Source of the DNA: Colius striatus
Lineage: Eukaryota; Chordata; Aves; Coliiformes; Coliidae
DNA: 64,000 nt
Direction: 5' to 3'
Assembly (NCBI RefSeq): GCF_028858725.1
Contig: NC_084761.1
Coordinates: 19,994,501-20,058,500 of the forward strand
Shown here: positions 46,770 through 60,500 of the stretch, piece after piece
Layout of the letters: each line of letters starts with the position of its first letter
Numbering within the stretch: position 1 is the first letter of the stretch
Notes under the pieces: generated by a model
The model's database searches: none
Told to the model about the DNA's origin: nothing
The model's input: only the letters and a program-made list of their open reading frames with translations
Position numbers and translations under genes: made by a program

Positions 46770-49700
46770 AAGTGAAACGGGAAGCTGGAGCTGTTCTGCT
46801 TGCTGTGTAACCTGCAGAGTAGAATGCAAAGTCCTTCACAGCCACCCAGAACTCCAGTCAAATTCCTTTCGGGTAATTAGGGTGCCGGAGGGAAGGAGAA
46901 CTGTTTGGTCAGAAATTCTCGTCAAAGAAGTTCCTAAATCTCGAGGTAGCTCATGTCGAGTCAGAGCTGTGATTAAAATGGGCTGGTAATAGCTAGTGCT
47001 GCTGCTCGGTGTGTACATGGGCACAAGCCTTCGCTGCCCTTCATTCAATTACTGGTCTGATTTAAAAGGTTACGTTGGTGACCTTGTCTGTTCTTTTTTT
47101 GGCGGGTAAAAGCCATCTTTACCAAGCGACCAGAAATAGGAACTAAGTTCTTTTCATAATAATGGATTACTTAGAGAAGGGAGAGAGCTTGTGCATCTCT
47201 TTATAGCTTGGCAAGTTAGGAGACCATGTTTGCAGATAAATACCAACTTACTTCTAGTTACAGTAGTCAAAGCTCATTCTGAACCTGCCTGAGCAGTGGG
47301 GTTACGTTGTGTTTGGTACTCAAGTAGTGTTGTTACTGCTCTGTACCATAGCTGTTCATTTTAAAAATGAAATGTGAACAAGTTTGGAAGACAAAGGAAA
47401 AAAACCCACCTTGTTTGTAGTGTGAAAGGTGCAAGCTGTTGGAATAAGTACTTTGTTTTGACTACACTTTTGCACTGGTGGAAAGGACATCTAACTTTAA
47501 AAATAACCAAACAAAACAAAAAAAATCTAAAATCCCAAGATGAAAGCTCCTAAAACTAGAGAGTGTGACTAGGTAAAAACTAGTCAAATGGTTTTGCTGA
47601 TGTTAGATTTCTTACGTATGTGGATAAATCTAAACCTCATAGCAACAGATCATAGTGCAAAACTTTGCTAAATATCAGAGACTTCTGAACTTAGAAAAGG
47701 ACTTGAGTGTATGTGCTGGTATGCCTACAGAGAAGAGCTCTCTGTGCTATACTAAATATTAGATGTATCTGTTGTCAATGGCTAAGTTAATAGATGCCGA
47801 GCCTTGTGGTTTGTGTTCAAGAAACAAAGAAACTGCTGGTTTACTGTTGTTTTGGAACAGCTTTGAGAAGCACTGGGTCAAAATATCTAGAATCCTTTGG
47901 GGAGATCTGGGCTTTTAGCTTCTCTTAACAGCTGTAGGAACTCTGTATGGTACATTGTTTGCTCTGTAGTCCCAGCTTAATAGATGGATGTGCCGAAAAG
48001 CACATCCAGGCTATTAAAAATGAAAATGTGGCTTTGCTTCTTTAATTTAGCTCAGCAGTGGATGGCAAGTGTCCCTCTCCTTCCAGCCCTCCTCTACAGT
48101 TGCCTCCTTTTATCCTTGTGTGCAAATCTGCATGACCATTTGCTTTTACCTTTGCTCTGTCATTCATCCATTCTCCTGTCCCTGTGCTGTCCCCTTAAGC
48201 AGATAACTTCAAGATCATTAAACCAGTCCTCTCATCTGCCTCTCCACTAACACTTGAAATTTTTCTTGGAAAAAAATCATTTCAGATATGATATTAATCT
48301 TACAGAAAAGTGAAGTTAGCTATCTCGGTGAGATTTGTCTTGTGCCCTGATGTGACTGGTGATTCTCTTGCAGCTTTAGGGTTTTGTAGTGTTTTTTCCC
48401 CTTCCTTTTCCTAGACTTCTTCAATAGTTGCAGTTTTCCTCTAGAATTGTGCATTGAGCACCTGCCTCTCTTCTCATTTACTCCTGCCTTGTTCTTCTCT
48501 TTGTTTTCTTTCCTTCTCAAAGTATTTTAGACTTCAGTTAGTCTTCCTCCAAGCATTAACTTTCTTACTTAAGTCTCAGGAGAGAAGGCTAGTCCAGTCA
48601 AGGTCTCACTGAAGGAACTGTGTGGTTCCAGTATAGGTTAATGAGATAAAGAGGTGTGTCTGACTCCAAGCAAGTCAGGAGACGGCTTTGAATAGGTAGC
48701 CACAACCATATATTCTGGGAAGAGCTGGAAAATCAGTGCATTTTTATTAGTTCAAATCCAAGAGAACAATGGAGAAAAGACATTTCACTTCTATTTGCTT
48801 CCTCAGAAGGACTACAGGCATGTGACATGGTAAACAATAAAACACAGGGAGCTGATAGAAAATATGACAGCTTTGTGGATTTATGGAGTGATGGTGTAAA
48901 TATCCTGTTGTTTATGGTGTTATTATTTAATTGTGTTGAGGAGTTCACTGCGTGTTCTCAATCTGCAGGTTTCAGCATTAACTGAAACTAAGGGCTGCAA
49001 GATGTGTGTAACCAAAATGCACCTATGGGAAGGGGACATGGAGAAGGGTTTCATCTCTAGGCTGAGCTGTAGGTGTGGAAATGTTTTGTATAAGCCTGAC
49101 AAATGGAAATTGACATACAATTGAATAGTAAATAGTGAACATTTTGTGTGCTGCTGCACCAGCTATAGGAGGAAAGGCCAGTCTGTCCAGGCTCATCAGG
49201 CACTGACGGAGAGGGAGGTGTTGGTAAAGAACTGTTTCCATCTCCAACTACCCTTCCAGTTTGTTTCATTGTCAGCATTTCCATGGCATCCAGCTGATTT
49301 AAGATATGCTCAAGGTTTTTTAAGACAAATAATTTAGTAAAAGCCACTTACTGTGTAACAAAACCAGTAGTTCAGTGAGATTTTTTTTGGTATGTATAAA
49401 CATCACTTGTTTCAGTCTGTTGAAATCAGCTTTTTGTTTCATGTGAATAATTTTAAGGTCAAATTCTAATGAAAAAAATGCAGCCATGAGCAGTGAAGCA
49501 GTGCTAGAGCTTGCTAGAATCACCACTCTACATTCAGCAGTGGTGACTTGGCTATCTGCTGTTCTTAACATGTTGTTTCCTGACAGATGGGAGGAAGCTT
49601 AGGTGTCTGTCTAGCTATTCAAGTGTAAATGTGCATTAACTCCTCTGCATCTTTTAAAATTGTTTTGAAATTACACTGGCATAGGCAGTTGATTCAGTTA

Positions 49701-49833
49701 GAGGCATTAATAAATTACATACAATCAGATGTCAAGGTGTGGCCAATGGTTACTGAACTCATTTCAGAAGCAAAGAAACAACAGTTTCAAGCAGGCTCTT
49801 CCTTGTATACAAACTCATGTTTGTACAGAAGTC
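46770..49833. other. Probable RASSF6 5' intron or spacer
   Basis: No coding exon of RASSF6 or of another gene recognised. Several overlapping short frames near 48920-49350 look like noise. Confidence 0.35.
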
Positions 49834-49920
49834 ACACAGAATCACAGAACAGTAGGGGTTGGAAGGGTTCTCTAGAGATCATCTAGTCCAACCTCCTTGC
49901 TAAAACAGGTCCACCTAGGC
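49834..49920 (-). mobile_element. CR1 tail fragment
   Basis: ACAGAATCACAGAACAGTAG, then GGTTGGAAGGGTTCTC and CATCTAGTCCAACCTCC: the reversed CR1 3' terminus, with moderate divergence. Confidence 0.85.
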
Positions 49921-50478
49921 TTGTTTGGTTTTCAGGTATGGTTTCGCCTTGATAGATGTCACTCAAGGATGGTGGCTGTGTGGGATCCTTCCTGCGCTTT
50001 TCAGTGAGCTGTCGATGAAGCATTGTTAGAATCCTCAGACGCTCATGTGAAGCTCATTTTGGTAGTTCACTTTGGTTTTAGAGGTTGTGCAATAACTTCC
50101 TGTATGTATTGTAGGACGAAGAGAATGTATTTTTATGCAAAAGTTCTTGTTGGTATGCATGGGGTTTTTTTAGAAGCCATTCATCTGTGACTATGCACAT
50201 TTGGAATGACTTCTGAAAAGAAGCTCAATAGTGTGTGATCGCTTGCACCAAAGCTAGACACTTAACTCATTAGCTAGCCATGATCCTTGCAATCTTGAAT
50301 TTCTTTTCTAAATGGGTTTTCTGAAGACTACTTGTCATTAGTACTGCAGACAATAAGTGAGTTTCCAGGTGTGTTTGATTGAACTCTATCCCATTCACGC
50401 TGAAATCAAACTTGAGTCAATCTCCTGGCCTAAGGGAGAATGAACATTGAGTGCTGTTTGGCAAATTCCTCTGTTCTA

Positions 50479-50550
50479 ATCATAGAACCATAGAATGGTA
50501 GGGGCTGGAAGGGACCTTTAGAGATCATCTAGTCCAACCCCTCTGCAGAA
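50479..50550 (-). mobile_element. CR1 tail fragment
   Basis: ATCATAGAACCATAGAATGG through GATCATCTAGTCCAACCCCT: the reversed CR1 3' terminus, better preserved than the neighbour at 49834. Confidence 0.88.
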
Positions 50551-51442
50551 TATGCAGAAATAAGAGAAATTGAAGTGTAATGCTAACTTCCAATGTGATC
50601 TTTGGCGATTGTACAGCTTTCTGCGTGGTTCTTTTTTTCCCCTCCACGTGTGTGATGCCACCTCTTGGGCTGAGACTACATTTTGTTTCAGTGCCCTATC
50701 AGTTGTCAATCTTGAGTCTCAGAGTCTGTTCAGTTGCTTTCTTCAGTCTGCCTTTCCTTCTAGTACCTGAGGGGGAATGAAAGCAGCCAAGGTGCCATAA
50801 TTAAGCTTATTTAAGAACGCATTGTAAGAGTCTCATGGGTCTGGCTTATTGCCTACACAATGTGCTGGGATCACTACACGGAGATCTGTAAAACATATTG
50901 CTACATCACTTTAATTATAGCCTTATTCTCTCTTTAATAACTTAGCTGCTTGCTTTGTGTGCTGCAGGACACTGCCAGTGATCAACGCCTTTTCTCTTGT
51001 CTAGTTTTACCAGCTTGACTGACACTGGTTTGCTGAGTCACTGTGGGGTTTTTTTGGGTGACCCTGGGCAATGCTCTACCCATAATTAACAAATTAATAC
51101 TAGCCAGTAAATGGGTCTACAAACAAAGTAAGCACAATCATGGAGTTGTAGAGTAGTTTTAAACTACTTGAGAAAGCCCTGGTGTATGTAAAGTACTGTG
51201 ATATACTTGGTGGGAAAGGCTTACAGCTTTTTTTACTAGTAGTGTTAAATATTTGGTTATTAAGGCTAAGGACAAAGTGGTCAAAATAGGGTATAGTTAG
51301 TCCTCAGCTGGAGTGTCTGACCAGTTCTTTGGCTGGTCAAACTAAGGCTTTGGTTTTGTGTTTATCATTCAGTCTTTGTTAATGGCATTAGTGGATGTAA
51401 GTATTTTTTAACCTTTTGTTTAGATTCATCTCGTCTGAATAA

Positions 51443-51513
51443 ATGAAGAAAGTGACTATGAAAGCACAGCATCTACCTTCTGTTTCTGTCAATGAGGATA
51501 AGTTCATAACCAG
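51443..51513 (+). CDS. RASSF6: RASSF6 coding exon 1 (start)
   Basis: The exon begins at 51424 after acceptor CTTTTGTTTAG. TAA stands directly before the ATG in the same frame, which fixes the start. It encodes [20 protein letters not shown] and then FITR, ending AG|GTAAAT in phase 2. It aligns with an internal methionine region of the longest human form, so this product begins later than that isoform. Confidence 0.9.
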
Positions 51514-54500
51514 GTAAATTATTAAAAAGGCCGAACATTAAATGTCTTTGCTGCTTTCTTTCAAGTTACTCTGTATTTATTCATTAACAGAGGATCCTGT
51601 AGCTGCACCAGTTCCTACAACTTGCCTACTGTGAAGTGTCTAAACAACAAAGTTGCCCTTTACATGGATTTCAAAGAGCAAAGCACTAAACCTTTTGGTC
51701 TGTGCATTTTATTCATTAAGTAGAACAACTCTTCTAGAGGATGCTGAAATAAAATTTCGAATTAGGGAAAAAGACTTTCTTATCTTGGAAATCTATTGGA
51801 AGTGCCCATGAGTTCCAGGGTTTAACTTGAGCTCTACTTGTCTGAGGCATGGGATTTGGCCTGTAGCCCTACATGGCAGGGTGTCTTTGCAGGAAGACCT
51901 GTCAGGCTGCCGGCTCTTTCCTTTGGCAAGTGAAAGCATTTCTTTAACCTAGTTATAAAAAGCTTGGAATTGCACTCAAGCTATATTTCATGGGATGCTT
52001 TTTTGGCAGTTAAATCTAGCTGTTGAGAATGCTTCCTAATGCTACCATAAACCCTGAGATGCTTGGTATGTATAGCTTCATCTCCTTTTCCCTTGACCAG
52101 AGCACAGGAGTTGGAGGAAGGGGCTACTTTCTCCCTTTATTTCCATCCATCTTGATGTTCCTGTGGGAAGAAGCTAGCTGTAAACACACCCAGGGATAGG
52201 GCCTGTGGTAGAATTTCTCAAGCTGCAATAGGTATTTGCATCTGAAGCCTAATACTTGTATATGTGGCGTGAGCAGTGGTGTTGGTTTCTCACTTTTTAA
52301 GGCAAAATGTCAGAGCTTTGCTGAAAGGACATGGGCAATAAATGCATCCTTCCCCTTCTGAAGAATTGTTCCTTTTATACTAGCGCTAATTTGAGACACA
52401 GTGCTTTTGTGTCTGAGGTGATTAATTAATCTGTGTGAACTTTTGTACACTTGGCATATGCAAGGATTTGGAAACGTACCAGCTGAACTAATGTCTCTGG
52501 GTTTTTATTCTCTTATCTGTTTGCCTATTCAAGTGGTGAAATGTGGATCCTGTCGGAAAGCCTTCTGCATCACAGTCAGGGTTTGAAGTACTCTTCCAGT
52601 TTTTCTGCCTTGTGAAAAAAACAAACAATTATTTCAAGAGTCACTAACATTTTGTGTGCTCTCAAGCTTACTTTTAATGCAATTTCCAGACTACTATCCC
52701 CCGTTTAAACCTTGAATCTGCTGTTACATTTCTCCTTTTCCAGTTGTATCATGTGAATCTTGCTGATGTGGAAAGTCTGCTGTTAGGCAATTGTGTAGCA
52801 GCTGGATCAAAACGCTGACCAAAGCATGTGGGATTATTGGGCTGAACTGTTGTCTTTAAGCTTAACTGCCATAAATATCCATGGATAATTGCCTAGGGCT
52901 TGAGAGACGAGAGGCCACAGGTGAATTGTCCTGGGTTAGTGTTTCCAGTGGGAAACCATCTGGGCATTGCTGGTTTACCACTGGGGCACTTCACCTCACA
53001 GCTCCCTTGTGTCCTGCTTTTATTACTGAAGGAACTGGTGCATCTGCAGTAAATGTTACCTTTTTGGGGGTTTGTCTCCAAGTTGTTCTGCCAGTTACTT
53101 AGCCTTGGCTTCCTTAATGGCTGCATTTGACTGTTATCACAAAGCTGTGCAATGAGGAACAATCTTGCAACACAACAGAGCTGCTGATTTTCTGTCAGGG
53201 TAGCTCTGAAAAGATGACAGACTGCCTCTTAGTTCGAGCAGTCTTTGGGCCTTTGTAGTGGAGGTATGTTACAATATGGCTTCTTCTGGAACTGGTAGGC
53301 TGGTGTATGTGTTATTCCTTTCTGGGGCTAAAAGAAAGAAGGGTTGGTTGTTTTTTCTTAATGTCTCCTCTACATAAGGACAAACGGGTCAGTGTGAGCT
53401 ACTGTTAAATCTCTCCTCAGGGCTTTTCTAATCAGTTGTGTGGTTCGTCACCGTTGGTTGCACTAATGCAAGACTGAAGCCTGAAAGATTTATTTGTGCA
53501 AACTTCCTTGGAAGTTAATAGGAAGTTTCTCTAGACAAGGCAAGAAGCTAAGTAAAAATCTTTAGCGCTTGCACTGAGAAATGCAGTCTGTGTCAGAGAT
53601 ATCCCTTAATACATAACTTTGTGCTTTTAGCCTATCATTTTATTTGCCTTTGCAGCCAACATGGACAAAGAGTAATAGGTGGGCCTCAGAGTGTGACCCA
53701 AGTCCTTATTCCCTAATCTCTCTTAGGGAACTGGTCTTCCCAGCTTTCTACATGGGGACATCTTGCACAGTAACAGCTGTCTGTAAACTAACTGTCAAAA
53801 GTATTAGGCTGCAAAGTATAAAAAGGCTTATGTTTCAAGTACCTTGCAAGCAGGGTGAGCAAGTCTCCCATAACTTAGGTCAAACAAAACTACGAACCTC
53901 GTACTTGCATCTTAATCTTACATTGCATCTGGATTTTGCCAGTGCACAAGGCCAAGACATGCTTAATCTTGCTTACCTTTAGCCAACACGATCCTGATTC
54001 ATATCTAAGTCTATTAAAACTTTACCTTTTGGTGGAGTGACCTAAATATAATCCCTCCTAGCTCACGAGACACAAAGAACCTACAGTGAGCTATTCCAAC
54101 ACAATGGAAAGAAACATTTTCATCAACTGTATTACTAGAATGTAACAGCTAAGTGACTTGAAGTAAATGTTTGAAGTGCTGTTTTGGAGCCCAGCACTCT
54201 GTTGATTAAACTACTTCAAAATATTATTTGAGGAGTTGCAGTAGGTTAACCAAGTAAATAATTTACATCCAGAGTGTTAGTAGGGAATGCAGTTTGCCTT
54301 GTTGAGTTTAGTGCTGCAGCCTTTGTCCTAATGTAGTCCTGATGTCCTGACGAGTAAAAGTCCTACTCATCATTTTGCCTCTCACCAGAGGAAAAGGCTC
54401 ACCAAGCAACAAGGCTCTGCCAAGTTCAGTTTATGAAGTGTAGCAAAAGAAGGATAGTGGGTGCCAGAGGAAAGCTTTTCACTTGCACTCTTGGTGTGCC

Positions 54501-57500
54501 TCTCTGCCCCAAACACTGCAGATCCACATCAGGTGGCCCCCCTGCTACTCCCTTCCCTCTCCAGTGTGTCAGCAGCCAGGACTAGGGGAGGGCCCTGTTT
54601 CCATGGACCAACCTAGGGCTTTGGGGCAGCAGTGTCAATCAGTCCCACTCGGGCACTCTGCTTTGACACAGAGCAGTCTGCTTGCTTGCCCTGATGGAAG
54701 GTGCAGGGGCTGCAGATCTGCATCCTGTATAGAGGCTCACATCATGATGCAGTTCAGGCTGGCATTATTCAGAGATACTGTGTTGTGCAGATGCCTTGGA
54801 TATGTGTAAAAGGTAAGAGGTGACTGAGAAACAGAGACCTGAATAAGCCACCTGCTTTGAGCTCTCAGAGTGACTGTAAGCAGGGGATGCTGAAGGTGGA
54901 AGAGTAGCACGTGGTCATAAGCCACAGAAGAGGATGTATGCTGGCAGAGCAAGACTATGACAGTCCCAGGAGAAGATACTTTCCTTGTCTAATTTGAACA
55001 CTTAGAATCCTACACAGTGGTTTCCAACCAAAACAGTTTGTATTTCATTGCATAATCCATCCTTCTCCTAGTCTCTCATGCTGATTTCTTGGAGTTTCTT
55101 AATATCCTAAATGAGATCCACTGAAAGACACTGACTTTTATTTTTGATGTTCACACAATCCACTGTGCAGCCATTTAAACAGTCAGTGTGAGTAAACTGA
55201 GTTACAATCTGATCAGGCTGAGATGCTATGAAATAACATACACTTCATCCTGGAAAATATCCTTCTGAACTGCTTTGCAGTGACAGACAAGCTCATCTTG
55301 TTCCTAGGGAAAAGGTCCCTCTTAGGTTTGTTGTCTCTAAGGGTGCCACTGTCACCATTGATAAATATCCTCATCTTTTGGGTCATGGGTGTGTTGTGAC
55401 TATTACAGGAAAGAAAATATTAAAAATTCTGTTGAAACTATTAATGCCAGCATTTCTAGTGCCCAAAAACTGTACCACAAAGTTCCTCTCTCAATGTATC
55501 TGTCATGGAAGGTGTTATGTACTTGGTCCATATATTGCTGAACCTCTAACGTTATTTCTTTGATGTTCTTGGTGAACTCTGACTGCTTAAATACTAAAAT
55601 GTAATTTCTACTGAGCATCATTCCCAGATGCCACCTGGTTTTTCAGTGATCATGCCAGAGGTCAGTTGTTGGTTTTGGGACTTTTTGTTTGTTTTTCACT
55701 TAAAATGGATATAGGACTTGCAATAGTACTTTTTATGGTACATGGGTCTAGAATAGTTTCATTAGGTCTCTGTGGAGCTTACCATGAGAAGAGGTTCCAA
55801 ATGCTGCCTGTTTTGCCTTTGATTCAGCTATTATAGTATCTCATACCAGACAAAACCATAGAAGTAATAGATACTTCTGAAACGAATTTGGTATCTTCAC
55901 TTACCACTGCAAGACAGTACATAAAACCATCTTGATTGTTACTCATCTTGTTTGGTGCTTAAAGATTGTCTGTGAGAGAGAATTTATACACTTCCATGCA
56001 GTTGTTTCCCATGCTTAATTATGTATGCTGGTGGAAATTGCTTTCTTAAATTACAATCCAAATAATCTTGGCTGCTTAATTGTTGTGGTGAAGGATGTTT
56101 CATACTTGATGGTCCTGAAATATATATCGCTTAACTCAGTCTATTTTTGATCCTCCTTAGCCTGAGCTGTAACTTGCTTTTTGTCATCATGGTTCACATC
56201 ACTTATAACTAACTCCCTGTGCTCTTCTTTGGAGTCTATCAACTTGGTGTGTATCCTTCTTCAAAAGTAGTGCTAAGAAGATGTATCACTTTGACCAAAT
56301 TTGACCTTGAGCTCTAATTCAAGCAGCGTTGTTCTGAGGAGGATATTTCTATGTGCATTTCCTTGTGTGGTGGCTATCTCTGATACAACAGTACAGCACT
56401 GCTGGCTTGTGATCAGCAGCTGCTTAGCAGTAACAGGAAGGTGCTTTTCCACAGAAAATCAATCATCCCCTAGCCTGTGTTTGTGCAACGTGGCATTTAT
56501 TGCTGCTTACCTGTTTACAGAGGCTGTACAGGTAGTGCCAGTGATGTGAGCCGTCGACAGCACTGCTACTCTTAGCTCAGGTGGGAGCAGCATTTGCACT
56601 GGCTGTTGGTGAAGAGCTGGGCTTGTCCTGCACTGATTTTGACTTATCTTGTGTACTGTGGGAGTGCTGGCCCTGCATCCAAAGGCTGCAGGGAGGAGGT
56701 TGAGTATCTCAGTCTCTGACTTAATTGCTAAGGAACATTGTAAATCATGTAGTCAAAATCCAGAAAGTTTGCTCTTTCCAGACAAAGTTGCTAAAGGGAG
56801 AAGGAGGCATCTGTGGCCTAGAAACTGGGATATGCAGTAGCTCTTGTTTGGTTATTTTGGAATGCCACTACATTGGAAGTGTTTTCTAAAACCCTTTTCT
56901 GCAGGGCTGTGAGTTTATCAAGGCTGGAGACAGATACACTTGTCTTTGATGGTGGTTCTTAAGTAGTAAATTTTAAATGTTGTTAGCACCAGTGTGCCTC
57001 ACCTTGGTGTTTTCAAAGCAGAATGTGATGCTGCTTTTCTTTAGTTGAATCACAAATTTCTGTTTGAAATCAAGATGTTGAGCAGGCTTATAAGCCTTGC
57101 TTGTTGGCAGAGGATCTCTTCATCTCCATCCTTTCTCCTCTGAGCAAAGCCTTAGGCTACAGTCATTACATTTCAAGCAGAAGAAAACAGAAAGGTTTGG
57201 TCTAGGCCTACTGTGGGTATTTTGAAGTAAGAAGAGTATCAGGAAAAAAAAATTATAAAAACCCAATGGAAACAATCATACAGGGAAAACAAATTGTAAC
57301 CTAGCTAAAATAATCTGTAACACTGGTGCATGGGAGTGTTCCTGTTTGCTTCCCCTCATGACTGTAACAGAAGTCCAAAGTACAAGTTATTCTAGGGCAG
57401 TGTTAATGTCACATCAGACTGTGACTAATTTCCGCTGTCTAGCAGGTCTTTAAAGAAGCAATGTAGAAGCTATTCAGTATCCTGACAAAATTCTACTAAT

Positions 57501-60500
57501 AGTTAACAAATCCTGTATAAAGATGCAGTGGGTAACACAGCTATGGGGTGTTTTCCTGCCACTTACTACGTGGATTTTACTGTGATCGAGATATTAAACA
57601 ATTCCTCTTTTCACTGTCATCTCTTATCTTAGAGAGCAGCTCAGTTCTCTGCTGAAGACATACAACTCTTACTATTCTGACCAAGAAAATCTGCAACTGT
57701 CACATAATCAGGTAAGAATCTATGTCAAAGTAATACAAAAAGCACAATTTAATAGTAGGAAAAGTACTAAAAGGTACTGATGTTAAATGCAACTAGACTG
57801 AACAGTGAAGAATACTGGTTGTGTGGTAGTGTATTAGACAGAGTATATCACTGTAATAAAAGCAGCAAGTGCTGGGGTCAAATGCTGCAAGGAGAAGACA
57901 GCAGAAAAAACAGTAGATTGAGATCAGTGAAGTTTGAAGTTTTAACAATGTGCTCTCCTGACATCCCATTCCTCAGCATATCACAGGAAACTCTTCGTTG
58001 GGTCCTCTCAAAGTCTTCTGTCATTAGATGAGAGGGAGTACTACTGCAGATACTTCTGTGGGTTCCAATTCCCTTACACCTTCAGCATTGAGCCCACAAT
58101 GACGGGACTGCTGTATCTCGGTCTGGGAGAGACTGCAGCTCTCTGCTCAAAAGTGTGCCTTTAGTACAGAGAAAACACTCATAAGCATAGCCTCAGAAAT
58201 GCATCCTCTGCAGAGACCAGAGGGGCTTGTGGTGCTCCAGGTCACATGAAAGTGTCAATCGTGTCTCATAGCAGAGTCTCTGGTTTACAGGTCTGAGCTT
58301 CCTCCATCTTCACAAGTTATGTTTCTGTTGTTAGGTTGATATCAATACCCAAAAGGACACTACAGTAATCTGGGGCAAAAATGGTCTGAAACTGGGCAGT
58401 CCTCATTGTCTGTCCCAGCTCATTCTGCAGTGACAGTGTTTTATGTCATCATGGGGACCAATAATGGGGTTTGGACTGATGCAGTGCTTTGTGTCAACAA
58501 GGACCATTTAAATAACTGCTTCTTCCTCCTTTGCCAAGCAGTCCTTTCCTTTTAGCACCTTCTTGGCACTCTGGTTTCAGAAGATCTAGTGATCCAAGTA
58601 GAACAAATAAGGGATTTGACTGGTATTTGGATAGAATTATAAACATGTTGATTGGAAAAACACTTGGTGCGAGTCAAGAGTGATGCTGACATGAGGCCAG
58701 GTCAGCTGTGGCTTTAGCTTTGGAGATATTTTAAGTATGGAGATGACACAGCCTCTCTAGGTGACCTGTTCCAGTGCTGTTGACCTCAGCAATTCCATCA
58801 TATTCCTGTTACTTTGAGAGAAAATTTATTACTATCATTGCACAATTACTATGCAGCACTGTTCTTTCTTTTTTTTCCAGCAAGAAGGAAGTAAACCATT
58901 TATTGAAGGAATCTTGTCAATATTTTGGGGAGTTCGACATCCTATCCGATTAAAAATTCAGGATGAGAAACAGATACCCTCTTTTGTAACCTTGAAGTCG
59001 ACAGAGACTGTGGGTTTGTTCCCTAGCAAAAGGTGATGTATTAACTTCCATGAGAAGGAGGCTAGCCAGTTTTCCAGCACAACTCATGTAGGTGGCTTCA
59101 TTGGATATGGCTGGTTGTATCTCCCAGACTGCCTAAAGGCTGTGGTGGTCACTTGCACAGCAGTATTCTAACTGGCGTGGTCTTTCAACTGCTGGGCGGA
59201 AAGACACATCTTGGCAGCATCTTTGGCTCTCAGTTTAGGAACAGCTAAGGTGGAGAAGATTGCTCTCATCTATACTGACTATTCCCATGCAAGTACCAGG
59301 GAATTTACATGTATAAAAGTTTCCAACCCACCCACCCCTCCCCGCTACATATATATGTACACCTAATCACACTGGTAGCCCCTGAAAGTCAGTGCGTGTT
59401 CCACAGCAGAGAGCAAAAAGTGAACTGGTCAGTGCTAAACGTTTGCCTATGGCAGGTTACCTTCACGGGTACTTCAGGTGTGACATCATGACTTCTCAGG
59501 ACAAAATTCAAGTCCAGGCATGAATACTGGCTTTGTTCTTGCAAGATCTAGTGTTAAACTCCTCTAGAAATGCACACAGGTCAGCTGCTCCCTCGGGACA
59601 CTTCACTCCAGTGAAGTTTGCCATAGATTTAAAAACTGATGTTGAGTCTTGGAGTGTTTCTTCGTTTTGTTTTGAACACTGTTTTCCAATCCTTGCTTGG
59701 TGAATTTTGAATTTATCTAATGAGCTGAGGCTGAATAATGTGCATTATGGATGCTGAGCCAATGTTTATCCTGAATGACTCCCTGATAAGTTCTGTATTT
59801 CAGAGCTTTTCTTCATGATCCATTGTCTTAGATGGCACGTGGTACCCATTAGAATTATGGATTTAATTTTACCATCATTGCAGTGATGAAGTTTATGCCA
59901 AGTCAGGGACAGTCATCTTCCCTGTGTCTTGCTGTTGAAAATAAGGGGTGTAAGCTGACAAGAAAAAACAGTAAGAACCTCAAGTCTGAGGCTAAACTGG
60001 TTTTCTTTGCTTACCTTGACTAGGTTTGCTAGTGTGAGATGCATGTGGCCTGTAGGATGGGGTCCAGTCTGGCAGTTAGAGTCAGGCTTTGCCTTTTATT
60101 TCTTAAAAAGCTTATGACTGGAAGAGCTCTGAATCTTAAAGTAAATACTAATTAATGATCACAGAAACATGAAGCTGCCCTGACATGCTTTAAAGTATGC
60201 ACTGCAACTTGACTGTTTGATCTTAAATGAACTTTGGAAATGCATGGAACACACCTGAGATGGCTGCTTGGCACAATGAACAGAGTTAGTTGAATATCAT
60301 TTTGAATATATACATATAGGAAATAAATTTATACTACTTTTCTACAAATTGATATATTCTCAGAGCAGTAACTGGCCAGAGACTTAGGGCTAGAGAGTTC
60401 GTGCAATGAATTACAGAAATACGGGCATAAAGGAAATTGGGTTTTAAAACAGACTGGGTTGAATTCCTTGCTCTCATACAGAACTGAGGGACAAGTATGG

